Origin: an uncultured Oscillospiraceae bacterium
GTDB lineage: Bacteria; Bacillota; Clostridia; Oscillospirales; Acutalibacteraceae
Length of the DNA: 51,898 bases
Direction of reading: 5' to 3'
Assembly: GCA_900545625.1 (NCBI GenBank)
Contig: UQZS01000006.1
Location: 1 to 51,898, forward strand
Numbering within the stretch: the stretch's first letter is position 1; every line of letters begins with the position of its first letter. Position numbers and translations under genes: made by a program. Below are positions 49,366 through 51,898 of the stretch, in pieces. Below the pieces are notes generated by a model. The model worked only from the letters and a program-made list of their open reading frames with translations, ran no database searches and was not told where the DNA came from.

Positions 49366-51090
49366 TCATCCTTTTATGCCGAGCAGCGCTTCCATATCTT
49401 TTCCGATCGTCTGCGCCTTTTCTTCGGCGGCAGCTTCCGAATCGGCGACCGCCGTGATATAGACCTTGATCTTCGGCTCCGTGCCGGACGGGCGCACGAT
49501 CACGCCGTCCGCGCCGTCTAAACGATAGCTCAGCACATTGGAGCGCGGCAGTTCGATGGCGGTCTGCGCGCCGCTCTCGGTATCGGTAGTCAGGCGGGTC
49601 TGATAATCGGAAATGCTGTGCACCGTTTCCCCTGCGATCATTTTCGGCGGGTTTTGCCGCAGCGTTTCCATCATATTGCGCATGGTCTCCATGCCCGCCG
49701 CACCCTCAAAGCCGAAGTTGAGCACGGTGTTGCAATACATTCCGTAGCGCCGGTACAGGCTCTGCATAAATTCATACAGGCTCATGCCCTTCGCCTTGTA
49801 GTACGCCGCCATTTCGCAGATGAGCATCGAGGCGACCACCGCGTCCTTGTCACGCGCATGCGTGCCGCGCAGATAGCCGTAGGATTCCTCCATGCCGAGT
49901 ACGAAGCGATCCGCTTCGCCCGCCGCTTCGAGCTTCGTGACAAGCTCGCCGATATACTTAAAGCCCGTGAGCAGATCGGCGGTCTCGGCGCCGTAATGTG
50001 CGGCGATCTGCGCGATCAGGCGCGAGGTCACGATGGTTTTTACGACGATCGGTTTTTCGGGCAGCTTCCCTTGCTCTTGCAGCGCGGAAAGGACGTATTC
50101 GGTCAGCATAGCGCCGACCTCGTTGCCTGTCATCAGCTTGTACGCATCCCCGTCGCGCACCGCAATGCCCACGCGGTCGCAGTCGGGGTCGGTCGCCAAA
50201 AGCAGATCGGCCTTTTTCGTTTCGGAAAGCGCAATGGCGCATTCAAATGCCTGCCGGATCTCCGGGTTCGGATACGGGCAGGTCGGGAAATTCCCGTCGG
50301 GATATTCCTGTTCGGGGACTACGGTTACATCACGGATCCCGATACGCTTGAGGATCTCGCGCACGGGCTTGTTGCCTGTACCGTTCAAGGGCGTGTAAAT
50401 GACGGAAAGGTCCGTGCCCGCCGCAGCACTGGGATTGACCTGCGCACGCAGCACCGCTTCGTAAAAGCCCTCGAACATTTCCTGCCCGATGTAGGAGATC
50501 ATGCCCTTTTCGAGCGCTTCGTCAAAGTCCATGGTCTTTACGCCGTCAAACATATCGACCTTTTGAATGTAGCTGTAGGTCTTTGCCGCCGCCTCATCGG
50601 TCATCTGGTAGCCGTTGGGGTCATAGCATTTGTAGCCGTTGTATTTGGAGGGGTTGTGGCTCGCGGTGAGGATGATCCCGGAACTGCAGTGCAGGGTGCG
50701 CACCGCGTAGGAAAGCATGGGCGTGGGGACGAGCTCAGGGTAAAGGTAGACCTTTACGCCGTTCGCCGCAAGCACGCACGCTGCCGAGCGCGCGAACGCA
50801 TCGGACTTGATACGCGAATCGTAGGCGATGGCGATGGTGGGTTCTTGGAAGTCTGCATTGAGATAGTCCGCAAGCCCCTGTGTCGCCTGGTTGACGGTAT
50901 AGACGTTCATACGGTTCGTACCCGCGCCGATCACGCCGCGCAGCCCCGCCGTGCCGAATTCCAGATTTTTGTAGAAACGGTCGAGGATCTCCTCTTCGTT
51001 TCCTTTAACTGCTTCCAACTCCGGCAGCAGATCCTTGTCCGCTGTTGCCTTTTTGCACCAAAGGTCGTAAAGCGCATGGATATCGTTCAT
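49366..51090 (-). CDS. pgcA: Phospho-sugar mutase (phosphoglucomutase/phosphomannomutase)
   Basis: A 574-aa alpha-D-phosphohexomutase, interconverting hexose-1- and -6-phosphates. It has the phosphoserine loop TASHNPSKYNGYK, the metal loop TDPDCDRVG, the sugar loop GMEESYGYLRG and the phosphate loop RPSGTEPKIKVY, in the right order. The start at 51090 (MNDIHALYDLWCKKA) follows AGGAGG; the open frame above it is not coding. Size and the N-terminal extension fit the PgcA-type of Firmicutes. It links glycogen and surface-sugar pathways to glycolysis. Confidence 0.95.
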   Translation of the reverse strand: MNDIHALYDLWCKKATADKDLLPELEAVKGNEEEILDRFYKNLEFGTAGLRGVIGAGTNRMNVYTVNQATQGLADYLNADFQEPTIAIAYDSRIKSDAFARSAACVLAANGVKVYLYPELVPTPMLSYAVRTLHCSSGIILTASHNPSKYNGYKCYDPNGYQMTDEAAAKTYSYIQKVDMFDGVKTMDFDEALEKGMISYIGQEMFEGFYEAVLRAQVNPSAAAGTDLSVIYTPLNGTGNKPVREILKRIGIRDVTVVPEQEYPDGNFPTCPYPNPEIRQAFECAIALSETKKADLLLATDPDCDRVGIAVRDGDAYKLMTGNEVGAMLTEYVLSALQEQGKLPEKPIVVKTIVTSRLIAQIAAHYGAETADLLTGFKYIGELVTKLEAAGEADRFVLGMEESYGYLRGTHARDKDAVVASMLICEMAAYYKAKGMSLYEFMQSLYRRYGMYCNTVLNFGFEGAAGMETMRNMMETLRQNPPKMIAGETVHSISDYQTRLTTDTESGAQTAIELPRSNVLSYRLDGADGVIVRPSGTEPKIKVYITAVADSEAAAEEKAQTIGKDMEALLGIKG

Positions 51091-51125
51091 GGCAAAGCCT
51101 CCTAAAAATTTCCGATATTGATTCC

Positions 51126-51154
51126 AGTATACTATATTTCCCAAAAGAACGCAA
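51126..51154 (-). promoter_or_regulatory. Promoter of the phosphohexomutase gene
   Basis: Minus strand TTGCGT, 17 bp, TATACT. Confidence 0.68.
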
Positions 51155-51186
51155 ATAAAATCTGTCGAAAGTGCTTGGGGGATTCG

Positions 51187-51215
51187 TTGCACAGTTCGGC
51201 AAAATATGCTATGAT
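51187..51215 (+). promoter_or_regulatory. comM promoter
   Basis: TTGCAC, 17 bp, TATGAT, about 33 nt before the comM start. Confidence 0.65.
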
Positions 51216-51247
51216 AATTCGAGAAGATAAAAGAGGGGGCGGCTGTT

Positions 51248-51898
51248 TTGTTCGCAAGGGTCAACAGCGTCGGGCTGTTCGGGTTGGAGGCATACATCGT
51301 GGCGGTGGAAGCGGATCTTTCCGCCGGCTTGCCGCGCTTTGACATGGTAGGACTCCCGGATGCGGCAGTCAGCGAGAGCCGCGAGCGCGTGCGCGCCGCC
51401 ATCCACAACAGCGGTTTGGAGTTCCCCGTTTCGCGCATCACCATCAACCTTGCGCCTGCGGACATCCGCAAAGAAGGCCCTGTTTACGACCTGCCCGTAC
51501 TCATCGCCCTGCTCAAAGCGACGGGGCAGCTTACCTGCGATACGGACTCGCGTGCCTTCGTCGGCGAGCTTTCATTAAACGGCGAGGTGCGGCACATCAA
51601 CGGCGTGCTGCCGATGGTGATCGAGGCGCGCCGTGCGGGGCTTCGGGAGATCTACATTCCGCACGCAAACCTTGCCGAAGGCGCGGTGGTCGAGGGGATC
51701 GCGGTGTACCCCGTTAAGACCGTGGGGGAATTGCTCAAACACCTGCGCGGGGAAGAGAAGATCGAACCCGTGACCGCCAAGGACTATGCGGAGTATACCC
51801 TCCCGCCCGACCTGCCCGACTTCGCGGACGTGAAGGGACAGCACGAGGCGAAGCGGGCGCTGGAGGTCGCCGCGGCGGGCGGGCACAATGTGATGATG
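51248..51898 (+). CDS. comM: ComM/YifB family Mg-chelatase-like AAA ATPase (partial, 5' part)
   Basis: The first 217 codons of a ComM homologue, a hexameric helicase that aids branch migration in natural transformation. It starts MFARVNSVGLFGLEAYIVAVEADLS with a TTG at 51248 and GAGGGGG upstream. The N-terminal Lon-type domain (residues 1-170) includes GLPDAAVSESRERVRAAI, RITINLAPADIRKEGPVYDLPVLIALL and GELSLNGEVRHINGVLPM. The window ends at AAAGGHNVMM, immediately before the Walker A motif. The C-terminal AAA part is off the window. Confidence 0.95.
   Translation, partial: MFARVNSVGLFGLEAYIVAVEADLSAGLPRFDMVGLPDAAVSESRERVRAAIHNSGLEFPVSRITINLAPADIRKEGPVYDLPVLIALLKATGQLTCDTDSRAFVGELSLNGEVRHINGVLPMVIEARRAGLREIYIPHANLAEGAVVEGIAVYPVKTVGELLKHLRGEEKIEPVTAKDYAEYTLPPDLPDFADVKGQHEAKRALEVAAAGGHNVMM

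Noticed and set aside
49618..51105. 495-aa open frame antisense to the phosphohexomutase
   Set aside because: The other strand has all four mutase motifs; this frame is His/Arg-rich and has no family likeness.
1..51898. CRISPR arrays, intact transposons, prophage or integrated element
   Set aside because: No evenly spaced direct repeats, no full transposase, integrase or phage structural genes, and tRNA genes show no attached duplicated end.

Overview
The window looks like chromosome of a GC-rich, fermentative gut-type Clostridia (Firmicutes), most likely Oscillospirales/Ruminococcaceae. The signs are a complete SCIFF peptide/maturase pair (a Clostridia hallmark), a T-box in front of thrS, a V/A-type ATPase operon, AGGAGG-type ribosome sites, many TTG starts, sigma-A promoters and short T-tract terminators. 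The species assignment is inference. There is no phage, integrase, CRISPR array or intact insertion sequence; accessory DNA is limited to a phd/doc module and one AT-rich pyrophosphatase-like gene. LAYOUT. 1-5.2 kb: partial GH3 beta-glucosidase, rmuC, an AraC regulator with a palindrome inside its own promoter, a divergent azlCD pair, and the AT-rich islet. 5.2-11.6 kb: thrS with T-box leader and a membrane-anchored phosphoesterase (leftward), then a large DUF5696-like lipoprotein. 11.6-20.4 kb: ybaK, dacF, a small phosphoesterase plus an orphan DHHW protein, a two-cluster ferredoxin divergent from a Crp/Fnr regulator, a stand-alone E2 acyltransferase, a PdaA-like deacetylase, a 61-aa protein, a probable small RNA, and trmL. 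20.4-32.0 kb: GH13 glucosidase with a cre-like site, then a ten-gene V/A-ATPase operon (G-C-I'-I-K-F-E-A-B-D) in which the soluble half of subunit I is present twice. 32.0-37.0 kb: doc/phd, a small membrane protein, scfB/scfA (SCIFF), and an Orn/Lys/Arg-type decarboxylase translationally coupled to an AraC regulator. 37.1-41.6 kb: fucI, an FGGY kinase, fucU and fucA for L-fucose catabolism. 41.6-43.6 kb: a second azlCD pair, an unassigned structured RNA of about 200 nt, and a GtrA-like protein. 43.8-47.8 kb: tcdA, an iron-sulfur aldo/keto reductase and a GH127 beta-L-arabinofuranosidase. 47.8-51.9 kb: tRNA-Met and tRNA-Glu, a zinc-ribbon protein, a SigH-like sigma factor, a phosphohexomutase with a 34-codon membrane micropeptide coupled behind it, and the 5' part of comM. 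HOW IT WORKS TOGETHER. GH3, GH13, GH127 and the fuc genes release and ferment plant- and mucin-type sugars; the phosphohexomutase links them to glycolysis; the V/A-ATPase couples ATP to ion gradients; AzlCD pairs export branched-chain amino acids. The most interesting items are the duplicated soluble half of ATPase subunit I, a SCIFF peptide with a seventh Cys and a Gly at the expected Thr acceptor, two unannotated RNA candidates, the 34-codon micropeptide, and an Fnr-type palindrome shared by the ferredoxin and its regulator.
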